This document shows positions 33,990-42,031 of a DNA stretch of 64,000 nucleotides, in pieces (the first letter of the stretch is position 1; each line of letters begins with the position of its first letter). The position numbers and the translations under genes are program-made. This stretch comes from CAZKCI01 sp964584165 (lineage in GTDB: Bacteria > Auribacterota > Erginobacteria > Erginobacterales > CAZKCI01). The stretch covers positions 1-64,000 of the forward strand of contig CAZOYW010000008.1 in the NCBI GenBank assembly GCA_964584165.1, in the 5' to 3' direction. Below the pieces are notes generated by a model that saw only the letters and a list, made by a program, of their open reading frames with translations, made no database searches and was not told the DNA's origin.

Positions 33990-34030
33990 GCAGTCAGTAT
34001 GCAGTGATCAGCAACTGATCACGGATCACG
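33990..34030. repeat. Word repeat, family C (copy 2)
   Basis: GCAGTCAGTATGCAGTGATC followed by AGCAACTGATCACGGATCAC. It is a short inverted version of the ATCAGT word array, directly before the next start codon. Confidence 0.75.
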
Positions 34031-34033
34031 TCT

Positions 34034-34456
34034 TTGGCCTACGGGATTAAAAAGTCGCGGCGTTGGGTCTGGCTGGCGGAGGTCTTCCGCCGGGCCCGGA
34101 CGCGCCGCCTCGCTATCGCCCTCCTCGTCCTGGTCGCCGGTTTCACGCTCTTTGCGCTCTGGTGGTCGCGCGAGCTTTCCTCCCCGCCCCGCGATCTTTC
34201 CCCATGGCCGGCGCCGGCGCGCGCTCCGGCCGAGGACGCGTCCTTCTCCGCCGCTTCCGCCCTGGACTCCGCCCGGGCCCTGATCAAGACGGCCCGGACG
34301 AACGAATACCGGGGGAAGATCGGCGAAGTGGCCGATCTCTGGCAGGAGGCGCTCGCCCTCCTCGACCGGATCTCTCGCGCCGCCCCCGGGTTCCAGGCCG
34401 CCGAGGTGGAGGAGCTGACGCGCCAGTGCGAGGACAAGCTGCGAAAGCTGAAGTAG
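34034..34456 (+). CDS. Small membrane-anchored protein, unknown function
   Basis: The 140-residue protein has a basic N-terminus, one membrane helix at about 26-44 (LAIALLVLVAGFTLFALWW), a proline-rich spacer, and then an amphipathic helical C-terminal part (ALDSARALIKTARTNEYRGKIGEVADLWQEALALLDRI...) that resembles a single TPR-like helix pair. The start is TTG 34034, close behind a repeat, and is uncertain. No family recognised. Composition and reading frame look like a real gene. Confidence 0.55.
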   Translation: MAYGIKKSRRWVWLAEVFRRARTRRLAIALLVLVAGFTLFALWWSRELSSPPRDLSPWPAPARAPAEDASFSAASALDSARALIKTARTNEYRGKIGEVADLWQEALALLDRISRAAPGFQAAEVEELTRQCEDKLRKLK

Positions 34457-34500
34457 CTTTTATCGCTCGGGAAGCGAAAGCTTCCCGAGCGATAAAAGCT
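34455..34500. terminator. Perfect 21-bp palindrome with GAAA loop at a stop codon
   Basis: AGCTTTTATCGCTCGGGAAGC and GCTTCCCGAGCGATAAAAGCT flank a GAAA tetraloop without a mismatch. The first two bases belong to the TAG stop of the upstream gene. No T tract follows. Confidence 0.75.
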
Positions 34501-34559
34501 TGAGCGCGGGACCGCCGGGAGATCTGTATCCGGCGGATCGAGTTGGATCGGGGCGATTT

Positions 34560-34608
34560 CCTTAAAATCCGCGAGGCGGCCTCCGGGGCCGCCTCGCGGT
34601 TTTTAAGG
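34560..34608. terminator. Bidirectional hairpin terminator with flanking A and T tracts
   Basis: CCTTAAAATCCGCGAGGCGG pairs with CCGCCTCGCGGTTTTTAAGG. The 13-bp GC core is followed by TTTTT on the plus strand and preceded by AAAA, which reads as TTTT on the minus strand. It contains the TAA stop of the minus-strand beta-CASP gene and can terminate both converging transcripts. Confidence 0.85.
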
Positions 34609-37038
34609 AGAGCAGAGGGAGCAGGGAAGGTACTTCTTCTTCAGGAACTCGGAGCGGGTGGCCGCCCGGACGAGGTTCGCCTCCGAGATCTTGCGGGCGT
34701 GGGCGCACCAGGGATAGTGGAAGGTCTTCCCCTGGCGGCTGGCGACGTAGGAGATGGATCGCTTCTCCTTCGCCGCCGCCTGCTTCTCCAGCCGGGCGTC
34801 GATCGCCTCGTCATAGGGATCGATCGCGTTCGCCGCCTTGAGGAGCTCCAGGCCGAACTCCGGGAAGCCCAGGGCGAGATAGACGTCCCCGAGGAGGGCG
34901 AGGGCCTCGATCTCCTCCGGCTGCCGATAGAGGCAGGAGCGGAGCTCGACCGCGGCGTCCGCCAGGCGCTTCTGTTTCAGACAGATCCGGGCCAGGGAGA
35001 GGTAGGGGCGGTAATCGGCCGGGTTGATCCGGATCATCGCGCGCAAGGCCTCCTCGGCCGGGCCGTCCTCCCCGAGGGCGCGGTACGACTCGCCGATGAA
35101 GTAGAAGGCGTCGGCCAATGAGGGATCGCGCGCGACCGCGTCGCGGGCGTACTTCAAGGCCAGGGCGCGGTTCCCGCCGGCCGCGGCCCGCACGGCCTGG
35201 GCAAGGTTGGCCGCGGCGGCGCGCTGGGATGGGGGCTGGGAGTCGGGGGGCAGCGCCAGGATCGGGTCAAGCTGGCGGGCGCAGGCGGCCGCGGGGGAGA
35301 GATCGTGCTCGACCTTCAGGAACGAACGGCGGTCGAGGAGGAGGGAGTCGAGGAAGGCCGGGACGAAGACGGGATAGCCGAATTCGTTCTGGATCTCCCG
35401 GGCCAGGTTCATCGCCGAGACAGCCTCCCCGTGGTGGACGATCACACCCTTGAGCCCCCGGTAATGGGAGACGTTGAGGAGGAGCATGTCCAGGTCGGCG
35501 TGGGAGGAGAACTGGCCGAACTTGCGAACCGTGGCCTTGACCGGGATCGCGTTACCCTTGATCACCACCTCGTCGAGGTTCATGGCCGCCTCCCCGGTCG
35601 AGTCCGGCGACTGCCAGCCGACGACGAAGAATTCCGAGGCGGGGTCACCCAGGTAGTCTTGCGCCATCTCGAGTGCGGCGGCGAAGTCCATCATCCCCGA
35701 GGAGACGAGGAAGATCGCAGGGCTCGGGATCGAGCCGAACTTCTTCTCGTAGGAGGCGAAAGATCCGTAGAAGAACTGGGGGCAGTCGAAGGGGTTGCGC
35801 CAGTTCTTCCGCCGGGCGAACTCGGGACAGTAGTAGGCGTCGGCGTCCTGCTGGAGGTAGCGCTGGTGGACCTGGTTGAGCTTGGCCACGGTCGGGGAGG
35901 AGACGATGATCGGGCAGCGGCGGGGGATCTTCCCCTGGTAGGCCAGGTCGGAGAGGAGGGCGATGATCTTTTGGGACTTGCTCAGGACGAAGGCCGGGAT
36001 GATCACGCGCCGGCCCTTCTCCACGGCGTCCTCGAGCTCGCGGATGAAGTCCTCGTAGTAGGGAGAGCGGAACCGCTTCCGCACCGCCCCGTAGGTGGAC
36101 TCGGTGACCAGGTAGTCGGCCCGCTCGAGGACGTCGGGGAGGCGATCCATCGGCGAGATCTGGTTGCCCAGGTCGCCGGTGAAGACGATCGTGGTCGCCG
36201 ATTCCCCGTCGCCCAGGACGAGCTCGAGCTGGGAGGAGCCGAGGATGTGGCCGGAGTTATGGAGGCGGAAGCGGGCTCCGGGGAAGAGCTCGGTCGTCTC
36301 GCCGAAACGGACGGCGAGGAAGTTGTCCCGGATCATCTTCCCGAGCGACGACTGAACGCCGCCGAGGACGGAGCGGCACTGGGTGCAGGGGTGGAAGCCC
36401 AGGATGTCGGTCCAGACGCGGGCGTCGCGGAGGTCGAGATGCTCCTCGGGGCACAGCTCCCGGGAGAGGCGGCAGTTTTGGCCGTGGACGGAGCGGTTGC
36501 GGAAGTCCACCCGCCAGCGGCTGACGGAGAGGCCCGCTCCCAGCTCGAGCATGATCTCGGAGACGTCCCGGGTCGCGGGGGTGCAGTAAACCTTGCCCCG
36601 GTAGCCCAGGCGGTAGAGGAGGGGGATCCTCCCATTGTGGTCGCCGTGGGCGTGGGTGAGGATGACGGCGTCGATCCCGGCGGGGTCGAACTCGAAGCGC
36701 CGGTCGAGGGGGAGAAGGGATTTCAGGTAGAAGATCCCGGCGTCGATCAGGATCTTCTTCCCCCGAAATTCGACGATGGTGCAAGCGCCCCCCACCATCC
36801 GGGCTGCGCCGTAGAAGGTGAGCCGGACCAGGTCGGTCGAGCGGAGCCGCCCGGCGGCGCCCTCCGGCTCGGGAACGGCGTTGTACTGGTGGGAGGGGAA
36901 TCCGGACTCGTCGCCGGAGACGAACTCGGTCAGGCAGGACGGCAAATCCTCCTGATCCCCGCAGGCGGGGATCAGGAGGATTTGAATGGCTCCCAAGAAG
37001 ATGAGGGCGGCGCGGCGAAAAGTCCGTGGGCGACCCAT
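34603..37038 (-). CDS. Exported beta-CASP metallo-beta-lactamase-fold protein with TPRs and Ada-like zinc module
   Basis: The 811-residue protein begins with a lipoprotein-like signal: MGRPRTFRRAALIFLGAIQ, then LLIPAC with Cys26. A metallo-beta-lactamase domain follows, with THAHGDHNG (His129, His131, Asp133, His134), SGHILGSSQ, FTGDLG, TESTYG and the beta-CASP-type FGQFSSHADLD, as in CPSF-73-like RNases. About residues 640-760 hold two to three TPR-like repeats (DAFYFIGESYRALGEDGPAEEAL and following). The C-terminus YVASRQGKTFHYPWC...YLPCSLC matches the Ada-type zinc-binding module. Export of a beta-CASP enzyme is unusual. A nucleic-acid substrate is inferred, not shown. The ATG at 37038 is preferred over a TTG at 37068. 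Confidence 0.85.
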   Translation of the reverse strand: MGRPRTFRRAALIFLGAIQILLIPACGDQEDLPSCLTEFVSGDESGFPSHQYNAVPEPEGAAGRLRSTDLVRLTFYGAARMVGGACTIVEFRGKKILIDAGIFYLKSLLPLDRRFEFDPAGIDAVILTHAHGDHNGRIPLLYRLGYRGKVYCTPATRDVSEIMLELGAGLSVSRWRVDFRNRSVHGQNCRLSRELCPEEHLDLRDARVWTDILGFHPCTQCRSVLGGVQSSLGKMIRDNFLAVRFGETTELFPGARFRLHNSGHILGSSQLELVLGDGESATTIVFTGDLGNQISPMDRLPDVLERADYLVTESTYGAVRKRFRSPYYEDFIRELEDAVEKGRRVIIPAFVLSKSQKIIALLSDLAYQGKIPRRCPIIVSSPTVAKLNQVHQRYLQQDADAYYCPEFARRKNWRNPFDCPQFFYGSFASYEKKFGSIPSPAIFLVSSGMMDFAAALEMAQDYLGDPASEFFVVGWQSPDSTGEAAMNLDEVVIKGNAIPVKATVRKFGQFSSHADLDMLLLNVSHYRGLKGVIVHHGEAVSAMNLAREIQNEFGYPVFVPAFLDSLLLDRRSFLKVEHDLSPAAACARQLDPILALPPDSQPPSQRAAAANLAQAVRAAAGGNRALALKYARDAVARDPSLADAFYFIGESYRALGEDGPAEEALRAMIRINPADYRPYLSLARICLKQKRLADAAVELRSCLYRQPEEIEALALLGDVYLALGFPEFGLELLKAANAIDPYDEAIDARLEKQAAAKEKRSISYVASRQGKTFHYPWCAHARKISEANLVRAATRSEFLKKKYLPCSLCSP
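36944..36983. repeat. Perfect palindrome encoding the lipobox
   Basis: AAATCCTCCTGATCCCCGC-AG-GCGGGGATCAGGAGGATTT, a 19-bp perfect stem, lies inside the beta-CASP gene. It encodes ILLIPACGDQEDL, including the putative lipidated cysteine. Confidence 0.85.
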
Positions 37039-37070
37039 GATTGATCCAGAAACCGTTGTGCGCTGCAATT

Positions 37071-37100
37071 CTAGTCCCGATCGTTAACGATCGGGACTAG
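37071..37100. terminator. Perfect 30-bp palindrome at the htpX stop
   Basis: CTAGTCCCGATCGTT-AACGATCGGGACTAG has no mismatch and no loop. It includes the htpX TAG (minus strand) and separates htpX from the downstream beta-CASP gene. Confidence 0.8.
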
Positions 37101-37999
37101 GCGATCGCCCGGAGGCGCTTGATCCTCTCCTCGATCGGGGGATGGGTGCTGAAGAGGCCGCTGGCCTTTCCCCCGGCGGCGCCGGAACGGAGGGGGCTCA
37201 CGATGTAGAGATGGGCCGTGGCGCGGTTGGCGGCCTCGAGCTCCCCGGGCGAGCGGGAGATCTCCTCCAGGGCCGAGGCGAGCCCCTCCGGGTCGCGGGT
37301 CATCTTGGCCGCCTCGGCGTCGGCCAGGTACTCGCGCTGGCGGGAGATCGCGAGCTGGACGAGCTTGGCGAAGAGCGGGGCCAGGATGGCGAGGACCAGG
37401 GCGACGATCAGGACGACCCCGCCGCCGCCCCCGGAGTTGGAGCGGGAGCGCGAGCGCCCCCGCGACCAGAAAGCGGAGCGGAGGAAGAAGTCGCTCATCA
37501 TCGCCACCATCCCGACCAGGATCCCGACCAGGGTGGCGAAGCGGATGTCGTAGTCCCCGACGTGGCTCATCTCGTGGGCGAGCACGCCCTGGAGCTGCTC
37601 GCGGTTCAGGCGCCGGAGGAGGGCCGAGGTGACGGCGATCGAGGAGTGAGCGGGGTCGCGCCCGGTGGCGAAGGCGTTGGGGGCGTCCTCGTCCGGGATG
37701 ACGTAGAGCTTCGGCATCGGGAGCCCGCTCGCGACGGTCAGTTCCTCGGTCACGTTGTAGAGGACGGGGTGGCGCTCGCGGTCGGCCTTCTCGGCGCGGC
37801 TCACGGCGAGGACGATCCGGTCGCCCTGGTAGTAGCCGGCGAGCGCCGTCCCGGCGGCGAAGACGAAGGCGATCGCCACGCCGAGGTAGCCCACGTCGAG
37901 CGCCGTCCCGAAGAGGTAGCCGAGGAAGATCACCGCGGCGACGAAGACGGCGATCAGGATGGCCGAGTTGCGCTTGTTCTGGGCGATTTCCTCGTACAT
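37097..37999 (-). CDS. htpX: M48 membrane metalloprotease HtpX
   Basis: Inner-membrane zinc protease for quality control of membrane proteins. The 300-residue protein has two N-terminal helices, PDEDAPNAFATGRDP, the zinc motif HEMSH, later helices and the third ligand region REYLADAEAAKMT, ending STHPPIEERIKRL. The glycine-rich loop SRSRSNSGGGGG lies between helices. lemA is upstream on the same strand, a very common pairing. Confidence 0.96.
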   Translation of the reverse strand: MYEEIAQNKRNSAILIAVFVAAVIFLGYLFGTALDVGYLGVAIAFVFAAGTALAGYYQGDRIVLAVSRAEKADRERHPVLYNVTEELTVASGLPMPKLYVIPDEDAPNAFATGRDPAHSSIAVTSALLRRLNREQLQGVLAHEMSHVGDYDIRFATLVGILVGMVAMMSDFFLRSAFWSRGRSRSRSNSGGGGGVVLIVALVLAILAPLFAKLVQLAISRQREYLADAEAAKMTRDPEGLASALEEISRSPGELEAANRATAHLYIVSPLRSGAAGGKASGLFSTHPPIEERIKRLRAIA

Positions 38000-38025
38000 A
38001 TAAAAAATCCTTCGGATTTTTTATA
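37999..38025. promoter_or_regulatory. AT-rich hairpin directly upstream of htpX
   Basis: TATAAAAAATCC-TTC-GGATTTTTTATA is a perfect 12-bp stem. It overlaps the first base of the minus-strand htpX start codon. On either strand it ends in a T run, so it could act as a terminator or attenuator between lemA and htpX. Confidence 0.6.
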
Positions 38026-38084
38026 AATTGCCCGCGATCGGGTATGCGACTGATCGCCGATAGGCCGCGCGCGACCGGGAATCG

Positions 38085-38135
38085 TTCTTTTTAAGCTTCG
38101 CCCCATCTTTAGGATGGGGCGAAGCTTAAAAAGAA
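38085..38135. terminator. Perfect 23-bp hairpin at the lemA stop
   Basis: TTCTTTTTAAGCTTCGCCCC with ATC pairs fully with GATGGGGCGAAGCTTAAAAAGAA around a 5-nt loop. The lemA TAA (minus strand) lies within the stem. Confidence 0.8.
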
Positions 38136-38677
38136 ACCTTCACCGGCTTCTTCTCTTCCGCCGACTCCACCTCGAAGAACTCCTCCTTCTGGAAGTTGAA
38201 GGCGGAGGCGATGAGCTTGGTCGGGAAGATCTCGATCTTGGTGTTGAGGGCCATCGCCTCGTCGTTGTAATGCTGGCGGGCGAAAGCGATCCGGTTCTCG
38301 GTGGTGGCCAGCTCCTCCTGGAGCTTGAGCATGTTCTCGTTGGCCTTGAGCTGGGGGTAGTTCTCCGCCACCGCGAAGAGCGAGCGCAGGGTCTGGGTGA
38401 GGGCGTTCTCGGCCTTGGCCTGGCCGGCCACGCCCTGGGCGGCGATCGCCTCGGCCCGGGCCTTGGTGACGTTCTCCAGGACCTGTCTCTCGTGGGCCAT
38501 GTAGCCCTTGCAGGTCTCGACCAGGTTGGGGATGAGGTCGTAGCGGCGCTTTAGTTGGACGTCGATCTGGGACCAGGCGTTCTTGACCCGCTGGCGGAGG
38601 CGGATCAGGCCGTTGTAGGCGGCGATCGCCCAGAGGACGACGAGGGCGACGATGACGAGGAGCACGAGCAGGGGCAT
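38126..38677 (-). CDS. lemA: LemA family protein
   Basis: The 183-residue protein has an N-terminal membrane helix (LLVLLVIVALVVLWAIAAYN) followed by the LemA helical domain: NAWSQIDVQLKRRYDLIPNLVETCKGYMAHE, FAVAENYPQLKANENMLKLQEELATTENRIAFARQHYND and FPTKLIASAFNF. The cellular role is not well defined. It is regularly paired with HtpX, as here. Confidence 0.95.
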   Translation of the reverse strand: MPLLVLLVIVALVVLWAIAAYNGLIRLRQRVKNAWSQIDVQLKRRYDLIPNLVETCKGYMAHERQVLENVTKARAEAIAAQGVAGQAKAENALTQTLRSLFAVAENYPQLKANENMLKLQEELATTENRIAFARQHYNDEAMALNTKIEIFPTKLIASAFNFQKEEFFEVESAEEKKPVKVSF

Positions 38678-38753
38678 CTCAATTCCTCCTTTGCGGGTTC
38701 AGCGTTGGCCGCGCTGCATGGGCGGGCTAACCGTTCAGTATAACCGGAGCGGG

Positions 38754-38829
38754 GAAATCTCAAATCTAAGATTTCAGATTTCAGATCTCAAATCTCAGAT
38801 CTCAGATCTCAAATCTCAAATCGCAGATC
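38754..38829. repeat. Word repeat, family D (copy 2)
   Basis: Alternating AAATCTCAAATCT, AAGATTTCAGATTTC and CAGATCTCAAATC words in both orientations lie between lemA and the SGNH hydrolase gene. Confidence 0.85.
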
Positions 38830-38846
38830 CTCCCCAACGCTCCCTC

Positions 38847-40034
38847 TCACTCCTCCGCCACCTTCCAGGGGGGGCGGGAGAGGAGGTAATCGGAGATCAG
38901 GCGGGCGGCCTCGCGGGCGCCCTTCTCGGTGAAATGGCAGTCGTCGTAGAAGTTTTCCGTTGTGGGGGGGAGTTCCGCGGCGAGGTCGAAGCACTCGGTC
39001 CCGCTCCAGGCGCAGACGCTCTTCAGGACGTCATGGTAGAGTTCAAGGCCGCGGGCCAGGGCGCCAGGGGTGTAGTAGGGGAGGCCGTCCGCGTTCTGGA
39101 AGTTGCCCACCCCGCCCATCCAGAGGCGGGCGGACTCCTCCTCGCTCATCCCCTCCCTCCAGACGGCGGGCTGGGTGATGAAGACGAGGCGGATCCCCTT
39201 CTCCGCCGCCAGGGCGATCATGCGACGGAGGTTGGCGACGTATTCGCGCAGGGCCGGGCCGATCTCCGGCAGGGAGCTGCGCCATTCGCCCGCCTTCCGC
39301 CGCCGCCCGCGCCAGGCCTCGACGATCGTCCCCGCCGCGTCCTGGGGGCTCTCGGCGGCGAGGATCTTCTTCGCTTCCCGCAATCCCCGCCAAACGCCGG
39401 TGCGCTTGTACCAAGGGGGCGGGGGGAGGGAGTATTCGTCGGGGACGAAGAGGAAGGCGTGGTCGATCTGGAGGTCGCGCCCGCCGGGGCGGGAAAGGGC
39501 GTGCGGATCGTAGGCCTGGTCCTGGCGGAGGCGGAGAAGGAGGTCGTTGACCCCGAGGCAGACAATGACCGCGTCCGGGTCGATCAGCTTCAGGGGCAGG
39601 TATTCCAGCTCCAGGGCATGGTCGCGGCTGTTCTGGCCGCTCCGTCCTCCGTTTCCGATCCAGACCCGGCGGTCGGTATCGGCCCGGTTGAGCGCTTCCG
39701 CAATCAGGGCCGGCCAGGTGCGCGCCTGGTCCAGATAGAGGCACTCCGCGGCCGAGCCCCCGAGGATGAGGATGCGGTAATCGTCGTCCGGGGAGGGCTC
39801 CTCCCCCCGCAGGCCGTAGGAATTGGTGACAAAGCGGGCGCGCGGGCTGGTCCCGGGGAGGATGTCCGGGCGGGGAGAGAAGGTCCTATGCAGGCCGGGG
39901 GGCCAGACGTAGAAGTAGTCGGAAGGGGGGAAGAGCTGGCCGGCCGCCAGCTCGAAGACGAGCGCCGCCGCCGCGGCCGTGCAGAGGGCGAAGAGGGCGG
40001 TGAGGAGACAGCGCATGAACGGCCGTCGCTTCAT
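38847..40034 (-). CDS. Exported SGNH/GDSL-family hydrolase
   Basis: The 395-residue protein has an N-terminal signal or anchor (LLTALFALCTAAAAALVFELAAG) and the SGNH blocks: LILGGSAAE (catalytic Ser), GNGGRSGQNS, CLGVNDLL (Asn) and DDCHFTEKGA (Asp/His). An insertion of about 100 residues lies between the third and fourth blocks. It probably deacylates or transfers acyl groups on a cell-envelope polysaccharide. The exact substrate is unknown. It is divergent from waaA across a 112-bp promoter region. Confidence 0.85.
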   Translation of the reverse strand: MKRRPFMRCLLTALFALCTAAAAALVFELAAGQLFPPSDYFYVWPPGLHRTFSPRPDILPGTSPRARFVTNSYGLRGEEPSPDDDYRILILGGSAAECLYLDQARTWPALIAEALNRADTDRRVWIGNGGRSGQNSRDHALELEYLPLKLIDPDAVIVCLGVNDLLLRLRQDQAYDPHALSRPGGRDLQIDHAFLFVPDEYSLPPPPWYKRTGVWRGLREAKKILAAESPQDAAGTIVEAWRGRRRKAGEWRSSLPEIGPALREYVANLRRMIALAAEKGIRLVFITQPAVWREGMSEEESARLWMGGVGNFQNADGLPYYTPGALARGLELYHDVLKSVCAWSGTECFDLAAELPPTTENFYDDCHFTEKGAREAARLISDYLLSRPPWKVAEE

Positions 40035-40067
40035 CTCCCCGGAAACTTTACCGCCGGGAGGCCGGGG

Positions 40068-40127
40068 TTGTCAATGGCGGCGTTTACCGTATAATCCCCA
40101 TCCGGGGAAGACGATTCCGTCTTCCCC
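40068..40127 (+). promoter_or_regulatory. Sigma70-type promoter with a hairpin at the 5' end of the waaA transcript
   Basis: TTGTCA (40068-40073), a 16-bp spacer and TATAAT (40090-40095) form a near-consensus promoter. The predicted start near 40102 falls at the base of a perfect hairpin GGGGAAGACG-ATTC-CGTCTTCCCC (40104-40127), followed by the purine-rich ribosome site GAAGGGAAGGGAAGAAGCC. A 5'-terminal hairpin could stabilise the mRNA. Confidence 0.75.
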
Positions 40128-40146
40128 GAAGGGAAGGGAAGAAGCC

Positions 40147-41934
40147 ATGATCATCCGGGGGAGAGTCTCGGCCCAGGGGCACGGGACCGCCCGCGCTCGC
40201 AACGACCGGATCGCGGAGCGGTTATACCGGTCCATCCCCGACCTGCGCGGCTACGATCTGGGGACGCTGAATGTCGATCTCTCCGAACCGGCCGGGCTCG
40301 AGATCGCGGCCCTGGACGGACCGGGGCGGGTCGAAGTCAACGTCGCGAAGACAAGCTATCCCTGGCGCCGCCGGGCGATCCGGGCCGAGAGGATCGTTTT
40401 CCTTCCGGTCGAGTTCAGCCTGCCCGGTCGGGTTTCCCGCCGGCGGGGCTATCTCTATCTCCCCTCCCGGTCGTCGCGGCCGTCCCGGGGGATACTGGAG
40501 CTGATAAGCCGGGAGAACCTGCGGGCGACAGGAGGGGTGGAGAGCGGGGACGCGGTGGAGATCTATCTACCCGACCGGAAGGGCGCCGCTCCGGTCCGCT
40601 CCGGGGCGTTCGCCAACCGCGCGCTGACCTTCCTCTACGGGTCGCTCTTCGCTTGCGCTTTTCTCCTCTCCTTCCCCTATCTCCTCTTCCGCCTGGCCAC
40701 CACCCGCCGCTTCCGGACCGGCCTTGCCGAACGTTTTGGCCTCTACGGGGACCTCGCCTCCTCCCTCTCCCGGGGACGCTCGATCTGGGTGCAGGCCTCC
40801 TCGGTAGGGGAGGTCTCGGCTTCGCTCCCGCTGATCCGCCTGCTCCGGGAGTCCTTCCCCGACGATCGAATCCTGGTCAGCTGCCAGACCGCGACCGGCC
40901 GCCAGGCGGTCCGGGAGAAGCTCGCCGGGCTCGCCGTCGGCGTCCTCTGCCCGCTCGACTTCCCGCCCCTGGTCGCGAGCCTCATCCGGCGGGCCTCGCC
41001 TCGCCTCCTCATCCTGATCGAGACCGAGATCTGGCCGGGGCTGATCCTCTCCTGCTCCCGGCTCGGGGTGCCGATCGCCATGGTCAACGGCCGCCTCTCC
41101 CGCCGCTCCTCCCGCGCCTACCGCCGCTTCGCCTGGGCTTTCCGGCCGGTCCTCCGGAGGATCTCCCGCTGCAATATGCGGAACGAGGAGGACGCCCGGC
41201 GGATCAAGCGCTTGGGAGTGGACCCGGCGCGGGTGCGGGTGCTCGGGAACGTCAAGTTCGACTCCCTGCCGCCGGCCGAGATCGGCCCGGAGGAGTCCCG
41301 CGCCCTTTCCCGGCGGATCGGGCTTAAGCCCGGCGACCTTCTCCTCGTCGGCGGATCCACCTTCGCCGGAGAGGAGGAGATCCTGCTCAGGGTGTACCGC
41401 ACACTCAAGTCCCGCTTCTCCCGCCTCCGGCTCCTCCTCGCCCCCCGCCATCTCGAGCGGGTGGAGGAGGTCGTCGCCGCCGTCTCCGCGGCTGGGGAAT
41501 CCTGCCGTCTCTTCGGATCGGAAGACGCCCCCGGCCCCGATCCGGTCGTCGTCCTCGACCGGATGGGCGTCCTCTTCTCCCTCTACTCCCAGGCCGCGGC
41601 GGTCTTCATCGGGCGGTCCCTCGCCGGGAGCGGCGGCCAGAACCCGATCGAGCCGGCGGCCTGGTCCGTCCCCGTCCTCTTCGGGCCGGCCATGGACAAC
41701 TTTCGCGACAGCGCCCGCCTCCTCCGGGAGGCGGGCGGGGCGGTCCGGGTCGCCGATGAGGGGGAGCTCGCCTCCGCCCTGGCCGCGCTTTTTGCCGATC
41801 CCGCCCGCCGTCTCGAGATGGGGAGAAGGGCGCGGTTGGCGGTGGAGTCCCGCCGGGGCGCCTCGCGGCGCAACCTCGAGTCCCTGAGCGAGCTCCTGGC
41901 CGACGTCCGGACCGGAGCGGACGGATCAGACTGA
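40147..41934 (+). CDS. waaA: RibK-like (DUF120) domain fused to Kdo transferase WaaA
   Basis: The last about 430 of 595 residues are WaaA (KdtA): membrane anchor LTFLYGSLFACAFLLSFPYLLF, RFGLY, WVQASSVGEV, CQTATGRQ, CPLDFP, ETEIWPGLI, VNGRLSRRS, VLGNVKFD, GGSTFAGEEE and GRSLAGSGGQNPIEPAAWSVPVLFGP. It adds Kdo from CMP-Kdo to lipid IVA. Residues 1-145 instead resemble the CTP-dependent riboflavin kinase fold: MIIRGRVSAQGHGTARA, the signature GTLNVDL (39-45), and GILELISRENLRATGGVESGDAVEIYL (115-141). The ATG at 40147 has a clear ribosome site and promoter. The fusion domain may bind a cytidine nucleotide. Confidence 0.85.
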   Translation: MIIRGRVSAQGHGTARARNDRIAERLYRSIPDLRGYDLGTLNVDLSEPAGLEIAALDGPGRVEVNVAKTSYPWRRRAIRAERIVFLPVEFSLPGRVSRRRGYLYLPSRSSRPSRGILELISRENLRATGGVESGDAVEIYLPDRKGAAPVRSGAFANRALTFLYGSLFACAFLLSFPYLLFRLATTRRFRTGLAERFGLYGDLASSLSRGRSIWVQASSVGEVSASLPLIRLLRESFPDDRILVSCQTATGRQAVREKLAGLAVGVLCPLDFPPLVASLIRRASPRLLILIETEIWPGLILSCSRLGVPIAMVNGRLSRRSSRAYRRFAWAFRPVLRRISRCNMRNEEDARRIKRLGVDPARVRVLGNVKFDSLPPAEIGPEESRALSRRIGLKPGDLLLVGGSTFAGEEEILLRVYRTLKSRFSRLRLLLAPRHLERVEEVVAAVSAAGESCRLFGSEDAPGPDPVVVLDRMGVLFSLYSQAAAVFIGRSLAGSGGQNPIEPAAWSVPVLFGPAMDNFRDSARLLREAGGAVRVADEGELASALAALFADPARRLEMGRRARLAVESRRGASRRNLESLSELLADVRTGADGSD

Positions 41935-42031
41935 TCGGCGTTCGCCCGCGTAACCGAGGCCTTACATCGCCCCGGTTCTTCCCCTTGTTTCCCCCGTTTC
42001 TCTGGGGTAGGATTGCCTCCCGAGGTCTCCC

